DNA of 64,000 bases from Ancrocorticia sp. (GCA_022648165.1 JALCLX010000009.1:1-64000), one strand, 5' to 3'. Shown: positions 1 to 9,750, counted from the stretch's first letter. Numbers and translations: made by a program. Notes: generated by a model from the letters alone, not told the origin.

Positions 1-388
1 CGCCGGTATCCGAGTGTGTATCGGTGGCTTTTTCTAGCTGGAGACGGTGTTTCCCGTATACCGAATGTGAGCGTGGGCCCGGTTCAGCAAGAAAAAGTAG
101 CAGAGGGTGGGCGACGAGAGGCCGGGCGGCGAGAGGGCCAGGCCGGCAAGAAAAAGTACCAGAGGCCGGGCGGCGGGACCGGTGGCGCCATGTGCGTGAC
201 GTTCAACAGTTGCGTGGGGCGCCTACGCCTTATATGCTGTATCCCACATCACATCGACTGGGTGTCACTGGATCGCGGACGGCACGTCACAAGTTCTCAG
301 GCATCACCAGATCGCGTGCGGCGCACAGTGCCGCGCGCAGGGCAGATAATCGGCTCTAGCGGAAGAAGCTGGCATACCGGAATCAGTT
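1..388. other. Gene-free region upstream of the antiterminator gene
   Basis: No credible gene is visible here; the open frames are short and of biased composition. It contains copy A of the dispersed palindromic element (28-99) and, at 148-158, a second AAGAAAAAGTA followed by CAGAGG, so the right arm of the element and its G-rich flank are partly duplicated (88-110 and 147-170). The rest is G/C-rich. I looked for a ribonucleic antiterminator stem-loop that the following gene might bind and did not find a convincing match. The promoter of the PTS operon is probably in this stretch but I cannot place it. Confidence 0.6.
28..99. repeat. Dispersed palindromic element, copy A
   Basis: The left arm CTTTTTCTAG (28-37) faces the right arm CAAGAAAAAG, giving inverted ends with one mismatch around an interior of about 50 bp. 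The same ends and nearly the same length recur at 22804-22874 and 36860-36929. The interior of this copy differs from the other two, so it is either an older member or one that shares only the ends. Confidence 0.6.
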
Positions 389-1252
389 GTGTACGTGCAC
401 CGAGGGCTCAACAACAACGCTGTGTTAGCTTCGGACGGTACGCATGAATTCGTGCTCGTGGGGCGTGGAATCGGTTTTAAAGCCAAGGTAGGCGAGGGCC
501 TGCGTGTGGACGAGGCCGAGAAGGCGTACCACCTGTTGGATTCTGCGGCAAAGACTCACTATTTGGACCTGGTCAACAGGGTGGACCCTGACGTATTTGA
601 GGCGGTCTCTCAAGCGATTGACTTTGCAGGGGACCTGTTGGGGCGCCTTCACCCCAGCCTGTACGCGATGTTGACGGACCATCTGGCGTTTGCGATCGAA
701 CGCCTCCGTGAGGGAATCGTAGTGCACAATCCACTGTTGCAGGAGATCAAGTCGGTTTTCCCGGATGAGTTCCGCGCGGCAGAGCTGGTGCTGACCTATC
801 TCAATTCTTCGCTTGACGTGCCATTACCACACGACGAGGCCGCATTCATCACACTGCATCTGAACGCGGCACGCCGAGGCTCTACCGTCAAGGAACCGCT
901 GCGCGATACTAACGCGGTGTCTGACGTGGTTGCACAGTTGCAGCAGGCGCTGGATATTGAGATACCGGCAGGCGAACAGTACGACCGCGTGGTTTCACAC
1001 GTCTCTGAGTTGCGGGATAGGATGCGCCGCGGCCAGTTGCGCTCCAGTCCTTTGGCGTTTGCGATTGCACGCGGCCTGCCATCCGAATGGAAGGTCGCTG
1101 GCACGGTGTTGAACGCGCTGGCGGCGCAACTTGGATGTGGGGTGCCTGGAGCAGGAGAACGTGCGTTTGTCAGTTTCTGGTTGCACGGGTGGTTGCAGGA
1201 TATTGCGGCTCAAAGTTCGACGACGGCGCCGGCACAAGGCTGTACCGATTAG
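389..1252 (+). CDS. BglG/LicT-family transcription antiterminator
   Basis: This 287-residue protein has the usual family length and layout. Residues 1-55 form the RNA-binding CAT domain (GLNNNAVL, VGRGIGF), residues about 65-165 are PRD1 and about 175-285 are PRD2. The phosphorylatable histidines of both PRDs are visible at about H98 (LTDH), H157 (ITLH), H204 (VSHV) and H266 (WLHG). Proteins of this family bind an RNA hairpin to prevent early termination and are tuned by PTS phosphorylation of the PRDs. It lies 75 bp before a PTS EIICB gene on the same strand, so that transporter is the expected target. The start is GTG at 389 (or GTG at 395), chosen because the CAT domain begins there; no strong Shine-Dalgarno sits in front. 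The sugar inducer cannot be read from the sequence. Confidence 0.88.
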   Translation: MYVHRGLNNNAVLASDGTHEFVLVGRGIGFKAKVGEGLRVDEAEKAYHLLDSAAKTHYLDLVNRVDPDVFEAVSQAIDFAGDLLGRLHPSLYAMLTDHLAFAIERLREGIVVHNPLLQEIKSVFPDEFRAAELVLTYLNSSLDVPLPHDEAAFITLHLNAARRGSTVKEPLRDTNAVSDVVAQLQQALDIEIPAGEQYDRVVSHVSELRDRMRRGQLRSSPLAFAIARGLPSEWKVAGTVLNALAAQLGCGVPGAGERAFVSFWLHGWLQDIAAQSSTTAPAQGCTD

Positions 1253-1327
1253 GGAATCTGTCCATTCCACATAGACGCCGCGAGTGCTCTGGACCTCGTG
1301 ACGTAGGGACTGCAAGGTCACGCCATA

Positions 1328-2887
1328 ATGATGGAAAAACTGCAAAAACTGGGCAAGGCACTGATGGGTGCCGTTGCCGTGATGCCCGTGGCAGCGCTGC
1401 TGATGGGTATCGGATATTGGATCGACCCGGATGGCTGGGGGGCGAACAATATTCTGGCCGCTGTGCTGATAAAGAGCGGCGGAGCTGTACTTGACAATTT
1501 GGGCTATATATTTGCGATTGCGATTGCTTTCGGATTGGCTCGTGATTCCAATGGCGCTGCGGCGCTTTCGGGTTTCTTGAGTTTCCAAACTCTTATTCTG
1601 TTGCTGAATGAAGATACAGTTGCCGGCTTCAAGCATGTGGATCTCACAGCACTGGGTGAGATGGACCCACAGTCTCGGGAAGTCTTGAATTGGGCCGCGC
1701 AAGGCTGGGGCGCAGTCAATGCGAAGAACGTTTTGTTCGGCATAGCTGCAGGCCTCTTGGCTTCGTGGTGCTACAACAAATTCCACCGTACAAAGCTTCC
1801 GGATTTCTTGGCATTCTTCTCCGGACGCCGCCTGGTGCCGATTGTTGCGTCGCTGTTCTCAATCATATTGGCAGTTGTGCTGCTGTTCGTGTGGCCCGTG
1901 CTGTATTCGGTTCTGTTCCACTTCGGTGAGTGGATCCAGGGGCTGGGGGCCTTGGGAGCTGGACTGTACAGATTTGCGAATCGCTTGTTGATTCCCACCG
2001 GGTTGCACCATGCGCTGAATTCCATTTTCTGGTTTGACGTGATCGGGATTGACGATATTACGAAGTTCCTCCACGGTTCGGAAACGATTGCGGCTGCGAA
2101 GGCAGCAACGAATGCGAGCAGCTGCCCGGGAACGTGGGCGGACGGAAGCTGCCAGGTAGTGGGAGTAGTTGGCCGGTATCAGGCGGGGTTCTTCCCGATT
2201 ATGATGTTCGGCCTGGTTGGCGCGGCGCCGGCGATCTACCTCACGGCTGATCCTGCGAAGAAGAAGACGGTCGGATCGCTGATGGCTGCGGGTGCCTTGG
2301 CATCCTTCTTTACAGGCGTCACCGAGCCGTTGGAATTTTCCTTCATGTTTGTGGCGCCGGCACTTTACGTGGTTCATGCGGCGCTCACGGGTATCTCCTT
2401 GGCGATCGCCGCCGCTATGCACTGGACTGCTGGTTTTGGTTTCTCAGCGGGCCTGGTGGACATGGTGTTATCCGCACGCAATCCAATCGCCAACAAGTGG
2501 TACATGCTGCTGCTGATGGGTGTGGTGTTCTTCTTTGTCTACCTTGGGTTGTTCTACTTCTTGATCAAGAAGTTCAATCTAAAGACGCCAGGCCGAGGTG
2601 AAGAGATCGACGCTGACGAGGGCACAACGTTTGGCGCGGATGCGAACTTTGCTGATATGGCAGCTCAGATTCTCAAAGGTCTGGGCGGCAAAGCGAATAT
2701 TGATTCTCTGGATTATTGCGCAACACGGCTTCGAGTGGTGGTGAACGATTACACGCAGGTCAATGAGTCCGAAATCAAGAAGGCCGGCGTTGCGGGTGTG
2801 ATACGGCCGTCCCAGAAATCGGTGCAAGTTATTGTGGGGCCACAGGTCCAATTTGTCTTCGACGAAGCCAACGAGCAGATCAAATAG
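1328..2887 (+). CDS. PTS EIICB transporter, N-acetylglucosamine/glucose family
   Basis: This is a membrane sugar permease fused to its EIIB domain, 519 residues. The EIIC part (about 1-410) has many hydrophobic helices and the GLHHALNS motif typical of the GlcNAc (NagE-like) branch of the glucose superfamily. The EIIB domain (about 445-519) carries the phosphorylated cysteine in DYCATRLR (C464). There is no fused EIIA; that domain is the next gene, 8 bp downstream. Known family role: uptake with concomitant phosphorylation of the sugar using phosphate from HPr via EIIA. GlcNAc is favoured over glucose from the motif only. The start is one of two adjacent ATGs (1328 or 1331), with a weak AAGG 7 nt before the first. 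Nearby antiterminator context suggests sugar-dependent expression. Confidence 0.88.
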   Translation: MMEKLQKLGKALMGAVAVMPVAALLMGIGYWIDPDGWGANNILAAVLIKSGGAVLDNLGYIFAIAIAFGLARDSNGAAALSGFLSFQTLILLLNEDTVAGFKHVDLTALGEMDPQSREVLNWAAQGWGAVNAKNVLFGIAAGLLASWCYNKFHRTKLPDFLAFFSGRRLVPIVASLFSIILAVVLLFVWPVLYSVLFHFGEWIQGLGALGAGLYRFANRLLIPTGLHHALNSIFWFDVIGIDDITKFLHGSETIAAAKAATNASSCPGTWADGSCQVVGVVGRYQAGFFPIMMFGLVGAAPAIYLTADPAKKKTVGSLMAAGALASFFTGVTEPLEFSFMFVAPALYVVHAALTGISLAIAAAMHWTAGFGFSAGLVDMVLSARNPIANKWYMLLLMGVVFFFVYLGLFYFLIKKFNLKTPGRGEEIDADEGTTFGADANFADMAAQILKGLGGKANIDSLDYCATRLRVVVNDYTQVNESEIKKAGVAGVIRPSQKSVQVIVGPQVQFVFDEANEQIK

Positions 2888-2895
2888 GAGGCACC

Positions 2896-3378
2896 ATGTT
2901 TGGTTGGGGGAAGAAAAAAGACGTTCCACTTGCGGCACCAATCCCCGGCACAGTAGTTTCGATTGGCGCGGTGAATGACCCGACGTTCGCGAGCAAGATG
3001 CTAGGGGACGGCTTCGGAGTGGTTCCCGCAACAGATCGCGTGACGGTGTGTGCGCCAGCGCGTGGACGCGTGGCAAGCATCTTTCCCACCGGGCACGCGT
3101 GCGGGCTTATCACAGAATCCGGCTTGGAGATCCTTGTGCATATCGGGATCGATACCGTTGAGATGAAGGGAGACGGATTCGAACCCAGATGTACCAAGGG
3201 TTCAATCGTGGATACCGGTGATCCGATTGTGGACGTCGATGCTGCGTTGATTCGTGCGCGCGGATTCGATCCTGTGGTGCTGACCGTTGTGACGTCGAAA
3301 CAGCGTGTGAATGCTATCGCAGTGGCGGAAGGCCCGGCAGTTCAAGGTGATACAGTTGCCTATGTGACGCTCGCGTAA
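2896..3378 (+). CDS. PTS EIIA component, glucose (Crr) family
   Basis: The 160-residue protein is a soluble EIIA domain that passes phosphate from HPr to the EIIB cysteine of the preceding gene. The active-site histidine is H82 in ILVHIGIDTV, and the supporting histidine is H67 in FPTGHACG; both are conserved in the Crr family. The length matches a single free domain. An AGGAGG Shine-Dalgarno lies 4-5 nt before the ATG and only 8 bp separate it from the EIICB gene, so the two are co-translated from one mRNA. A strong terminator follows at 3403. A second EIIA-EIIB pair lies near 60.3 kb, so the cell has at least two such EIIA proteins. Confidence 0.9.
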   Translation: MFGWGKKKDVPLAAPIPGTVVSIGAVNDPTFASKMLGDGFGVVPATDRVTVCAPARGRVASIFPTGHACGLITESGLEILVHIGIDTVEMKGDGFEPRCTKGSIVDTGDPIVDVDAALIRARGFDPVVLTVVTSKQRVNAIAVAEGPAVQGDTVAYVTLA

Positions 3379-3402
3379 AGCGAAGGCGGTTATAGGGCTT
3401 GC

Positions 3403-3443
3403 TTGGGAGGGAACCCGTATCGCGGGTTCCCTCCCAATTTCTC
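3403..3443 (+). terminator. Intrinsic terminator of the PTS operon
   Basis: A perfect 15-bp stem (3403-3417 with 3423-3437) encloses the loop TATCG and is followed by TTTCTCT. It separates the PTS operon from the ribosomal cluster. Confidence 0.9.
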
Positions 3444-3473
3444 TGTAGCGCTGGACACTTTATTCGCAGTGGC

Positions 3474-3503
3474 TTGAATGTGTGCCTCGAGCTTTGGCAT
3501 ACT
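3474..3503 (+). promoter_or_regulatory. Candidate promoter of the S10 ribosomal operon
   Basis: TTGAAT (3474-3479) and CATACT (3498-3503) are 18 bp apart and would start transcription near 3510. This leaves a leader of about 160 nt before rpsJ containing small hairpins, such as CCCGA/TCGGG at 3514-3529. It is the best promoter-like pair between the PTS terminator and rpsJ. Placement is by eye. Confidence 0.5.
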
Positions 3504-3672
3504 AAACAAGTTGCCCGAGAATGTTCGGGTGTTGGACTTCGCCGGTGCGCATGTGCTGGCGTGACAAAGGGTTCTCCGAAACTCCACATAGGGCTTGTGT
3601 AAAACGTGGTTGACGCGACACGCCCGAGTGCGGGTACCGGCGGAACCGCGGTAAAGAGAGGTAGACGACGCC

Positions 3673-3981
3673 ATGGCGGGACAGAAAATCCGCATCCGGC
3701 TCAAGTCATATGACCATGAGGTCATTGATAGCGCGGCGAAGAAGCTCGTCGATGAAGTGACGCGTACGGGCGCGTCCGTAGTGGGCCCGGTGCCGCTTCC
3801 GACTGAGAAGAATGTCTTCTGTGTCATTCGCTCACCCCACAAGTACAAGGACAGCCGCGAGCACTTCGAGATGCGTACGCACAAGCGGCTCATCGACATC
3901 GTCGATCCAACGTTGAAGACCATCGACACTTTGCGTCGGTTGGATCTTCCGGCGGATGTCAACGTGGAAATCAAGCTCTGA
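3673..3981 (+). CDS. rpsJ: 30S ribosomal protein S10
   Basis: First gene of the S10-spc cluster, 102 residues, the normal length. The N-terminus [13 protein letters not shown] and the RTHKRLIDI stretch identify S10, a head-domain protein of the small subunit that also acts in NusB-linked antitermination in bacteria generally. A GAGAGG Shine-Dalgarno precedes the ATG. It follows a leader of about 160 nt and is 11 bp before rplC, beginning the long co-directional run of ribosomal genes. Confidence 0.98.
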   Translation: MAGQKIRIRLKSYDHEVIDSAAKKLVDEVTRTGASVVGPVPLPTEKNVFCVIRSPHKYKDSREHFEMRTHKRLIDIVDPTLKTIDTLRRLDLPADVNVEIKL

Positions 3982-3992
3982 GGTAAACGCAC

Positions 3993-4658
3993 ATGAACTC
4001 CAAGCAGGTAGCTGCCGCAACGCCGGTTAAGGCGTTAGTCGGCACGAAGTTGGGCATGACCCAGCTCTGGGATGAGAACGGGCGTCTCCTCCCGATCACC
4101 GTGGTCCACGTCGGCACGAATGTGGTGACGCAGATCCGGACTCCAGAAGTAGATGGCTATTCCGCCATACAGCTCGGTTCCGGTGACGTGAAAACGAAGA
4201 ATGTCACTAAGCCGATGCAAGGGCATTTTGAGAAGGCCGGTGTGGCGCCACGCCGCAAGCTGGCCGAGATCCGTACCGTTGATGCGTCGTCGTACACATT
4301 GGGCCAAGAGCTCAAGGCCGACATCTTCGAAAAGGGACAGGCCGTTGACGTCATCGGAACGTCAAAGGGCAAGGGCTTCGCTGGCGTTATGAAGCGCTAC
4401 GGATTCCAGGGCGTCTCCTCCTCACACGGTTCTCACCGCAACCACCGCAAGCCTGGTTCTATTGGCGCTTGCGCAACGCCATCGCGCGTGTTCAAAGGTC
4501 TGCGTATGGCGGGCCGTATGGGCAATGAGCGCGTGACGGTGCAGAACTTGTCCATCCACGCCGCGGACGCCGAAAAGGGGATCCTGCTCGTCGTCGGTGC
4601 TGTTCCTGGTAACAAGGGCGGCTCGGTAGTGGTTCGTACCGCAGTGAAGGGAGCCTGA
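3993..4658 (+). CDS. rplC: 50S ribosomal protein L3
   Basis: L3 nucleates 50S assembly near the peptidyl-transferase centre. The 221-residue protein contains [13 protein letters not shown] near the start and the [15 protein letters not shown] loop that reaches into 23S rRNA. About a dozen extra N-terminal residues precede the core. GAGG lies before the ATG. It is 2 bp from rplD, so the two are probably translationally coupled. Confidence 0.98.
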   Translation: MNSKQVAAATPVKALVGTKLGMTQLWDENGRLLPITVVHVGTNVVTQIRTPEVDGYSAIQLGSGDVKTKNVTKPMQGHFEKAGVAPRRKLAEIRTVDASSYTLGQELKADIFEKGQAVDVIGTSKGKGFAGVMKRYGFQGVSSSHGSHRNHRKPGSIGACATPSRVFKGLRMAGRMGNERVTVQNLSIHAADAEKGILLVVGAVPGNKGGSVVVRTAVKGA

Positions 4659-4660
4659 TC

Positions 4661-5308
4661 ATGGCGGAATCCTTCAAGGTGGACGTCCTCGATCACAATG
4701 GTGAAGTCACGGGAGAAGTTGTCCTCCCCGGCGAATTGTTTGGACTCGAGGTTAACGTTCCTCTGATTCACCAGGTTGTCAATGCTCAGCTGGCCGCCGG
4801 CCGCCAGGGTACGCACGCGACGAAGAATCGCGGTGCCGTATCCGGTTCAGGCAAGAAGCCGTTCAAGCAGAAGGGCACCGGCCGCGCCCGTCAGGGTTCG
4901 ATCCGGGCGCCGCAGTACCGCGGTGGTGGCGTAGTGCACGGCCCACAGCCGCGCGACTATTCGCAGAAGACCCCGAAGAAGATGGTTGTGGCGGCACTGC
5001 GTCAGTCGCTTTCCGACCGCGCACGGCACGATCGAATTCACGTGGTGACTGCTTTCCTCGAAGGCGAAAAGCCATCCACCAAGCGGGCGCTCAGCTTGCT
5101 TCGCAAGGTTGTGGACGACCGCGATGCGCTTGTTGTGGTATCGCGCGGGGACGACCTCTCCGTGCTCTCGCTACGCAACGCTGTTGAGGCCCACGTGCTC
5201 TACGTGGATCAGCTGAACGCCTACGATGTTCTGGCTAACGACGACGTGGTCTTCACTCAGTCCGCTATTACCTCCTACCTGGAGAAGAACACGAAGGAGG
5301 AGAAGTGA
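4661..5308 (+). CDS. rplD: 50S ribosomal protein L4
   Basis: L4, 215 residues, lines the exit tunnel; its extended loop is recognisable from [20 protein letters not shown] and the [14 protein letters not shown] stretch. In enterobacteria L4 also represses its own operon; whether it does so here cannot be seen. The stop overlaps the GTG start of rplW (GTGA at 5305-5308). Confidence 0.98.
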   Translation: MAESFKVDVLDHNGEVTGEVVLPGELFGLEVNVPLIHQVVNAQLAAGRQGTHATKNRGAVSGSGKKPFKQKGTGRARQGSIRAPQYRGGGVVHGPQPRDYSQKTPKKMVVAALRQSLSDRARHDRIHVVTAFLEGEKPSTKRALSLLRKVVDDRDALVVVSRGDDLSVLSLRNAVEAHVLYVDQLNAYDVLANDDVVFTQSAITSYLEKNTKEEK

Positions 5309-5613
5309 GCGAAGTATTCTGGAACGCCATGCCGCATGACGTCATTTTGAAGCCGGTCACCTCCGAGAAATCAGCTCGTCTGGAAGACGAAGGTAAGTAC
5401 ACCTTCATCGTTGATCCGCGTGCGAATAAGACGCAGATCAAGCAGGCAATTGAAGCGATCTTCGACGTGAAAGTCGAATCGGTCAACACCCAGAACCGGC
5501 GTGGCAAGACTCGCCGCACGCGGACTGGTATTGGCAAGTCGAAGGACACCAAGCGCGCGATTGTGACGCTGCGTGAAGGCACCATCGACATCTACGGCGA
5601 TATCGTCAGCTGA
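5305..5613 (+). CDS. rplW: 50S ribosomal protein L23
   Basis: L23, 102 residues, sits at the tunnel exit and forms the docking site for trigger factor and [18 protein letters not shown] and [11 protein letters not shown] are diagnostic. The GTG start at 5305 overlaps the rplD stop and is preceded by an AAGGAGGAG purine run inside rplD, supporting this start. Confidence 0.97.
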   Translation: MSEVFWNAMPHDVILKPVTSEKSARLEDEGKYTFIVDPRANKTQIKQAIEAIFDVKVESVNTQNRRGKTRRTRTGIGKSKDTKRAIVTLREGTIDIYGDIVS

Positions 5614-5650
5614 GACGCTGCGATACACAAGGATTTGAGGATAAGAACTC

Positions 5651-6484
5651 ATGGGAATTCGTAAGTACAAGCCGACGACCCCGGGCCGTCGCGGTGCGAG
5701 CGTAGCCGACTTCGCCGAGATCACCCGATCGACGCCAGAGAAGTCGCTGCTTCGTCCGTTGCCGAAGACCGGTGGCCGCAACAATCTTGGCCGTGTTACC
5801 ACTCGTCACAAAGGCGGTGGGCACAAGCGCCAGTACCGCGTGATAGATTTCCGCCGGTGGGATAAGGATGGCGTGTCAGCAAAAGTCGCGCACATCGAAT
5901 ACGATCCAAATCGGACGGCACGCATCGCGCTATTGCACTATTCAGATGGCGAGAAGCGCTATATTTTGGCGCCAAAGAACCTCAAGCAGGGCGATCTGGT
6001 AGAGAATGGCCCCGCGGCGGACATTAAGCCGGGGAACAACCTTCCGCTTCAGAACATTCCAGTGGGCACCACGCTTCATTCTGTGGAACTGCGCCCGCTT
6101 GGTGGTGCGAAGATCGCCCGCTCGGCGGGTACGTCCGTACAGCTGGTGGCCCGCGAGGGCAAGTACGCGCAGCTGCGTATGCCATCTGGGGAAATTCGCA
6201 ACGTCGATGCGCGCTGCCGCGCATGCGTCGGCGAGGTTGGAAACGCCGAACAATCGAATATCAACTGGGGTAAGGCAGGCCGTATGCGCTGGAAGGGCGT
6301 TCGCCCAACTGTGCGTGGCGTTGTGATGAACCCGGTTGACCACCCGCACGGTGGTGGCGAGGGCAAGACTTCCGGCGGTCGGCATCCGGTCAGCCCATGG
6401 GGCAAGCCTGAAGGCCGCACCCGCCGCCCGAACAAGGCCAGCGACAAGCTCATTGTGCGCCGTCGCAAGACCGGCAATCGCTGA
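5651..6484 (+). CDS. rplB: 50S ribosomal protein L2
   Basis: L2, 277 residues, is needed for subunit association and peptidyl transfer. [14 protein letters not shown] at the N-terminus, [12 protein letters not shown] and the C-terminal [13 protein letters not shown] motif with its essential histidine are all present. A GAGG-rich stretch lies before the ATG, after a gap of 37 bp from rplW. Confidence 0.98.
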   Translation: MGIRKYKPTTPGRRGASVADFAEITRSTPEKSLLRPLPKTGGRNNLGRVTTRHKGGGHKRQYRVIDFRRWDKDGVSAKVAHIEYDPNRTARIALLHYSDGEKRYILAPKNLKQGDLVENGPAADIKPGNNLPLQNIPVGTTLHSVELRPLGGAKIARSAGTSVQLVAREGKYAQLRMPSGEIRNVDARCRACVGEVGNAEQSNINWGKAGRMRWKGVRPTVRGVVMNPVDHPHGGGEGKTSGGRHPVSPWGKPEGRTRRPNKASDKLIVRRRKTGNR

Positions 6485-6498
6485 GAGAGGATGAGCTG

Positions 6499-6780
6499 AT
6501 GCCGCGTAGTTTGAAGAAAGGCCCATTCGTTGATGATCATCTCCTCAAGAAGGTTGATGAGCAGAACGAAAAAGGCACGAAGAACGTCATTAAGACCTGG
6601 TCACGTCGGTCGGTTATCACGCCCGATTTCCTGGGCCACACCTTTGCCGTGCATGACGGCCGCAAGCACGTCCCGGTGTTTGTCACCGAAGCGATGGTCG
6701 GCCACAAGCTCGGGGAGTTCGCCCCGACCCGCACATTCCGTGGGCACGAGAAGGACGACCGAAAGGGCCGTCGCCGCTAA
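6499..6780 (+). CDS. rpsS: 30S ribosomal protein S19
   Basis: S19, 93 residues, binds the head of 16S rRNA with S13. [19 protein letters not shown] and [14 protein letters not shown] are diagnostic. AGAGAGGATGAG supplies the Shine-Dalgarno. It sits 14 bp after rplB and 36 bp before rplV in the usual S10 operon order. Confidence 0.98.
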   Translation: MPRSLKKGPFVDDHLLKKVDEQNEKGTKNVIKTWSRRSVITPDFLGHTFAVHDGRKHVPVFVTEAMVGHKLGEFAPTRTFRGHEKDDRKGRRR

Positions 6781-6816
6781 GGCCGGTTCTACGAGCAGAG
6801 AGAGTTAGGCAAGATT

Positions 6817-7200
6817 ATGGAAGCCAAGGCGCAAGCACGTTACGTGCGCGTCACGCCTCGCAAGGCTCGCCGCGTCCTGGACGCTGTCCGCGGCACGCGT
6901 GTAGTTGAGGCGATTGACGTGCTTCGTTTCGCACCGCAGGGGGCGGCGCAGCCCGTCCTAAAGACGCTGGAATCGGCCATCGCCAACGCCCGGTACGCAG
7001 CGGATCAGGCTGGCGAGCGCTTCAATGAAGAGGATCTTTACATTACGGAAACGTACGCGGATGAAGGTCCAACGATGAAGCGTATCCAGCCGCGCGCGCA
7101 GGGGAGGGCCAACCAAATCCTGAAGCGCACGAGCCACATCACTGTAGTTGTCGGCGACACGAAGCCTGTCGCCAAACGATCGAAAGGGAGGACCCGCTAG
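6817..7200 (+). CDS. rplV: 50S ribosomal protein L22
   Basis: L22, 127 residues, touches all 23S domains; its beta-hairpin reaches into the exit tunnel. [16 protein letters not shown] near the start and the [15 protein letters not shown] hairpin are conserved. The hairpin tip is where macrolide-resistance changes are known in other species; no insertion is seen. The stop TAG shares its last base with the GTG start of rpsC. Confidence 0.97.
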   Translation: MEAKAQARYVRVTPRKARRVLDAVRGTRVVEAIDVLRFAPQGAAQPVLKTLESAIANARYAADQAGERFNEEDLYITETYADEGPTMKRIQPRAQGRANQILKRTSHITVVVGDTKPVAKRSKGRTR

Positions 7201-8027
7201 TGGGCCAGAAGGTCAATCCAACCGGGTTCCGCCTGGGTATTACAACCGATCACCGGTCGAAATGGTTCGCCGACTCGACCAAGCCGGGCCAGCGTTACTC
7301 TGATTTCGTTCTGGAAGATATTCGTATTCGTCGGATGATCGAAAAGACGCTTGAGCGCGCGGGTATCTCGCGCGTCAACATCGAGCGCCGGGCTGAGCGC
7401 GTGGTTGTGGACATCCACACCGCACGTCCGGGCATCGTCATCGGACGCCGCGGCGCAGAAGCGGATCGCCTTCGCGCTGATCTCGAGAAGCTGACGGGCA
7501 AGGCCATTCAGCTGAACATTCTGGAAGTCAAGAATCCGGAGGCGGACGCGCAGCTCGTCGCGCAAGGTATTGCCGAGCAGCTCGCGTCGCGCGTGTCATT
7601 CCGGCGAGCCATGCGCAAGGGCATTCAGTCAGCCGAACGTGCGGGCGCGAAGGGTATTCGTGTGCAGTGCTCCGGGCGTCTGGGCGGTGCGGAAATGTCC
7701 CGCTCCGAGTTCTACCGCGAAGGGCGCGTGCCACTGCACACGCTTCGTGCCAACATCGATTACGGCTTCTACGAGGCCCGTACCACCTTCGGCCGGATCG
7801 GCGTGAAGGTGTGGATCTATCGCGGTGACGTCACCGACGCCGAATACTATCGCACCCTCTCTGAGGCACCTCGCGGGCGTGGCCGTGGCGAACGGCGCGG
7901 TCGGCGCGGTGACCGTGGGAACCGCGGCTCGCAGAATGCACAGAGCGCACAAAATACGCAAAGCGCGCAGCAGGGAGCTACTCCCGCCGCGCCCGCGCAG
8001 CCAGTCAGTACAGAATCGGAGGCCTGA
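7200..8027 (+). CDS. rpsC: 30S ribosomal protein S3
   Basis: S3, 275 residues, helps form the mRNA entry channel. [13 protein letters not shown] at the start, a KH domain with [14 protein letters not shown] and the C-terminal domain with [14 protein letters not shown] are visible. After about residue 225 comes a low-complexity tail rich in R/G and then Q/A/S, with a small internal repeat ([12 protein letters not shown]); such tails vary among actinobacteria. The GTG start overlaps the rplV stop by one base. Confidence 0.97.
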   Translation: MGQKVNPTGFRLGITTDHRSKWFADSTKPGQRYSDFVLEDIRIRRMIEKTLERAGISRVNIERRAERVVVDIHTARPGIVIGRRGAEADRLRADLEKLTGKAIQLNILEVKNPEADAQLVAQGIAEQLASRVSFRRAMRKGIQSAERAGAKGIRVQCSGRLGGAEMSRSEFYREGRVPLHTLRANIDYGFYEARTTFGRIGVKVWIYRGDVTDAEYYRTLSEAPRGRGRGERRGRRGDRGNRGSQNAQSAQNTQSAQQGATPAAPAQPVSTESEA

Positions 8028-8032
8028 GTCTC

Positions 8033-8449
8033 ATGCTGATTCCACGGCGCACCAAGTGGCGCAAGCAGCATCGTCCCACCCGTAGTGGCATGTCCAAGGG
8101 CGGTACGCAGGTGGCGTTTGGCGATTACGGCATCCAGGCTTTGGAGCCTGCATATGTCACTAACCGGCAAATCGAGGCAGCTCGTATCGCTATGACTCGT
8201 CATGTCAAGCGTGGCGGCAAGATCTGGATCAACATCTTTCCGGACCGCCCGCTGACCAAGAAGGCTCTCGGCCTTCGCATGGGTTCTGGTAAAGGCCCAG
8301 TGGAAACCTGGGTTGCGAACGTCAAGCCGGGACGCGTCATGTTTGAAATCGGTGGCGTTGATGAGGAACTCGCGCGTGAAGCGCTTTCGCGCGCGATGCA
8401 CAAGTTGCCAATGAAGACACGTTTTGTTACTCGTGAAGAAGGTGAATGA
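8033..8449 (+). CDS. rplP: 50S ribosomal protein L16
   Basis: L16, 138 residues, helps organise the A-site region of 50[15 protein letters not shown] at the N-terminus and [18 protein letters not shown] are diagnostic. It starts 5 bp after rpsC with GGAGG in front and overlaps the start of rpmC (ATGATG), implying coupled translation. Confidence 0.98.
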   Translation: MLIPRRTKWRKQHRPTRSGMSKGGTQVAFGDYGIQALEPAYVTNRQIEAARIAMTRHVKRGGKIWINIFPDRPLTKKALGLRMGSGKGPVETWVANVKPGRVMFEIGGVDEELAREALSRAMHKLPMKTRFVTREEGE

Positions 8450-8679
8450 TGGCTAAGGGGATTAGCACCGAAGAGCTCGACGCCATGACCGACGCCGAAC
8501 TGCTCGAAAAGCTTAAGGAATATAAAGAAGAGCTTTTCAACCTTCGCTTCTCCGCGGTGACACACCGTCTCGAGGATTCCGGCCGCCTCCAGCAGGTACG
8601 CCGCGATATCGCCCGTATCTACACCGTCAAAAGGGAGCGCGAGTTGAATATTCGAACCGCTCCTTCGGCTCAGAAGTGA
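8449..8679 (+). CDS. rpmC: 50S ribosomal protein L29
   Basis: L29 is a small two-helix protein near the tunnel exit, here 76 residues. The [18 protein letters not shown] helix and the [16 protein letters not shown] helix are conserved. Two adjacent ATGs (8446 and 8449) could start it; I take the second because MAKG is the usual family beginning. It overlaps the last base of rplP and ends 7 bp before rpsQ. Confidence 0.95.
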   Translation: MAKGISTEELDAMTDAELLEKLKEYKEELFNLRFSAVTHRLEDSGRLQQVRRDIARIYTVKRERELNIRTAPSAQK

Positions 8680-8686
8680 GGCTAAA

Positions 8687-8953
8687 GTGAGCGAAGCAGT
8701 AGTACGCAACAACCGTAAGGTGCAGCGCGGTTACGTGGTCTCCGACAAGATGGACAAGACAGTCATCGTGGAAGTTGAAGATCGCCGGAAGCACGCACTT
8801 TACGGGAAGGTCATCACGCATACTCGGCGCGTGAAGGCACACGATGAAAACAACGAAGTCCACGTTGGGGATCTCGTTCGTATCATGGAGACCCGCCCGT
8901 TGAGCGCGACCAAGCATTATCGCGTGGTCGACATCATCGAGAAGGCCAAGTAA
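8687..8953 (+). CDS. rpsQ: 30S ribosomal protein S17
   Basis: S17, 88 residues, is a primary 16S rRNA binder. [21 protein letters not shown] and [20 protein letters not shown] are diagnostic. It uses a GTG start with GAGG upstream. It is the last S10-operon gene; an 84-bp gap follows, at the classical S10/spc boundary. The gap has a short inverted repeat (GTAAGTTC/GAACTTAC, 8950-8968) overlapping the stop codon but no T-run. Confidence 0.97.
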   Translation: MSEAVVRNNRKVQRGYVVSDKMDKTVIVEVEDRRKHALYGKVITHTRRVKAHDENNEVHVGDLVRIMETRPLSATKHYRVVDIIEKAK

Positions 8954-9037
8954 GTTCGTCGAACTTACAACTGAAACCCCATCCGTTCGGCAAGGCTCGC
9001 TCAGCGAGAACCGGCACGACGACAGGAGATATTACAA

Positions 9038-9406
9038 ATGATCCAGCAGGAGACGCGGCTCAATGTCGCCGACAACACGGGCGCGAAGGAGATCCTTTGC
9101 ATCCGCGTGCTCGGTGGTTCCGGCCGACGCTACGCCGGAATTGGCGACCAAATTGTCGCCACCGTCAAGGATGCAATTCCTGGCGGTAACGTCAAGAAGG
9201 GCGACGTGGTCAAGGCCGTCGTCGTCCGTACTAGGAAGGAAACGCGCCGTCCAGACGGTTCCTACATCCGTTTCGATGAGAACGCGGCCGTTTTGCTGAA
9301 AAGCGACGGCGAGCCCCGCGGGACCCGCATTTTCGGACCGGTTGGGCGCGAATTGCGCGACAAGAAGTTCATGCGAATCATTTCGCTCGCACCGGAGGTG
9401 ATCTGA
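9038..9406 (+). CDS. rplN: 50S ribosomal protein L14
   Basis: L14, 122 residues, lies on the intersubunit face and begins the spc-type gene order. [18 protein letters not shown] and [14 protein letters not shown] are diagnostic. ACAGGAG precedes the ATG. The stop overlaps the start of rplX (TGATG at 9404). I see no clear new promoter in the gap before it, so S10 and spc genes may be one transcript. Confidence 0.98.
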   Translation: MIQQETRLNVADNTGAKEILCIRVLGGSGRRYAGIGDQIVATVKDAIPGGNVKKGDVVKAVVVRTRKETRRPDGSYIRFDENAAVLLKSDGEPRGTRIFGPVGRELRDKKFMRIISLAPEVI

Positions 9407-9750
9407 TGGCGAAGATCAAAAAGGGCGATCTGGTCCAGGTGATCTCTGGGCGCGACAAGGGCAAGCAAGGCCATGTCCTCAAAGTTGATCCGCGGCGCCA
9501 GCGCGTGGTTGTTGAAGGCGTGATGCGCGTCAAGAAGCACGTCAAGATGGGTACAACGGATCGTGGAGGCACAACCGGCGGCATCGAAACCGTCGAGGCG
9601 CCGATCCACATTTCCAATGTGATGCTGGTGGCCCCGGATGGCAAGCCGGTGCGTGTCGGTTTCCGCGAAGTGGAAGTCGAACGCGATGGCCGTAAGAAGA
9701 TCGTGCGCGAGCGAATTGGCCGCCGCGGTGGTAAGGAGATCGAACTGTGA
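9406..9750 (+). CDS. rplX: 50S ribosomal protein L24
   Basis: L24, 114 residues, is an early-assembly protein with a KOW motif ([20 protein letters not shown]) near the start, which identifies it. It overlaps rplN upstream and rplE downstream (GTGA at 9747), giving a tightly coupled rplN-rplX-rplE run. Confidence 0.97.
   Translation: MAKIKKGDLVQVISGRDKGKQGHVLKVDPRRQRVVVEGVMRVKKHVKMGTTDRGGTTGGIETVEAPIHISNVMLVAPDGKPVRVGFREVEVERDGRKKIVRERIGRRGGKEIEL

Noticed and set aside
16-447. Long open frames in the first 400 bp
   Set aside because: Biased composition from G-rich repeats, no ribosome-binding site, overlap with the antiterminator gene in another frame.
8950-8968. Inverted repeat overlapping the rpsQ stop as a terminator
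   Set aside because: Only 8 bp with a 3-nt loop and no T-run; too weak, and ribosomal genes continue.
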